From positions 1-5,041 of the forward strand of contig JBQTJY010000100.1 in NCBI GenBank assembly GCA_052386635.1: a stretch of 5,041 nt of DNA, read 5' to 3'. Below are positions 4,777 through 5,041 of this stretch, one piece after another (positions within the stretch are counted from its first letter, which is position 1; the number at the start of each line of letters is the position of its first letter). The position numbers and the translations under genes were made by a program. The stretch is from VHBM01 sp052386635. GTDB taxonomy: Archaea > Thermoproteota > Nitrososphaeria > Nitrososphaerales > Nitrosopumilaceae. The notes below the pieces were generated by a model, which saw nothing but the letters and a program-made list of their open reading frames with translations, ran no database searches and was not told the DNA's origin.

Positions 4777-5041
4777 TTCGGTATCAACGAGGTTGACCTT
4801 GCTGCCATTTCAACTTTTTTTCTGTTTTCTTTTGTTGTGTAAATTCGCAGTATGTTCATAAACCCTGACATGGCAGAGACTAGCGGAATTTTTGATATGG
4901 AGATTTGTTCTGCGACCAGTTTATTTTTGTCTCGTGATGTAAGAATTATGAACTGGGACTCTTTTTTTGCCGGATTTAATGGAATGGAAGGAGTAATTGA
5001 ACTGTCTACGAAAATTTCACCTCCATCTACTCTGGATTTTT
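4773..5041 (-). CDS. C-terminal part of an unrecognised gene upstream of pyrH (partial)
   Basis: On the minus strand one frame is open from the window edge to a TGA at 4773-4775, giving 88 residues with no start needed in the window. The visible part begins KSRVDGGEIFVDSS, passes through a likely strand ESQFIILTSRDKNKL and a segment ISKIPLVSAMSGFMNILRI, and ends with a basic helix ENRKKVEMAARSTSLIPK. It looks soluble and folded rather than random. I do not recognise the family. Its stop overlaps the pyrH start as ATGA, so the two genes are almost certainly in one operon and translationally coupled, with this gene first. The N-terminal portion lies beyond the right edge. Confidence 0.75.
   Translation of the reverse strand, partial: KSRVDGGEIFVDSSITPSIPLNPAKKESQFIILTSRDKNKLVAEQISISKIPLVSAMSGFMNILRIYTTKENRKKVEMAARSTSLIPK

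Overview
The window looks like chromosomal DNA from an AT-rich archaeon, most plausibly an ammonia-oxidising thaumarchaeon (Nitrososphaerota, Nitrosopumilus-like). The evidence is an archaeal/vacuolar-type ATP synthase subunit C, an archaeal-type UMP kinase of 225 residues, AT-rich TATA-like elements about 28-37 bp before several start codons that lack a Shine-Dalgarno (leaderless or short-leader genes), and short intergenic gaps. The lineage is an inference from protein character and composition; no rRNA or other marker is present. I see no CRISPR array, tRNA, rRNA, insertion sequence or phage gene.

Left block, + strand (1-2884). The first 45 bases may be the tail of an upstream gene. A promoter/leader region (46-174) with nested inverted repeats follows. 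Next is a probable winged-helix protein that most likely starts at TTG 175 behind a very strong Shine-Dalgarno, then the ATP synthase subunit C gene (873-1910). Directly behind it lies a tiny two-helix membrane protein, best started at ATG 1991, and then a Cas4/RecB-like protein. That last protein keeps all four iron-sulfur cysteines but appears to have lost the catalytic E-x-K motif. A T-rich terminator closes the block.

Middle, - strand (2917-3677). A 36-residue single-helix membrane microprotein (2917-3027) has its own TATA box and a possible Shine-Dalgarno. It is followed across about 100 bp of AT-rich spacer by a membrane-anchored LEA2/WHy-type protein (3129-3677).

Right block. A 71-bp divergent promoter region separates the LEA-like gene from a 117-residue protein of unknown function (+, 3749-4102). 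That gene converges tail-to-tail with pyrH (-, 4099-4776), the two stop codons sharing one TTAA. pyrH overlaps the stop of an upstream gene in ATGA fashion (-, from the window edge to 4773); only 88 residues of that gene are visible and I do not recognise it.

In functional terms, the recognisable parts are energy coupling (A-type ATP synthase stalk), pyrimidine nucleotide synthesis (UMP to UDP) and a cell-surface LEA-like protein. I find no strong case for a new multi-gene system. The best leads are the catalytically degenerate Fe-S Cas4-like protein, the two membrane microproteins, and the leader architecture of the winged-helix gene.
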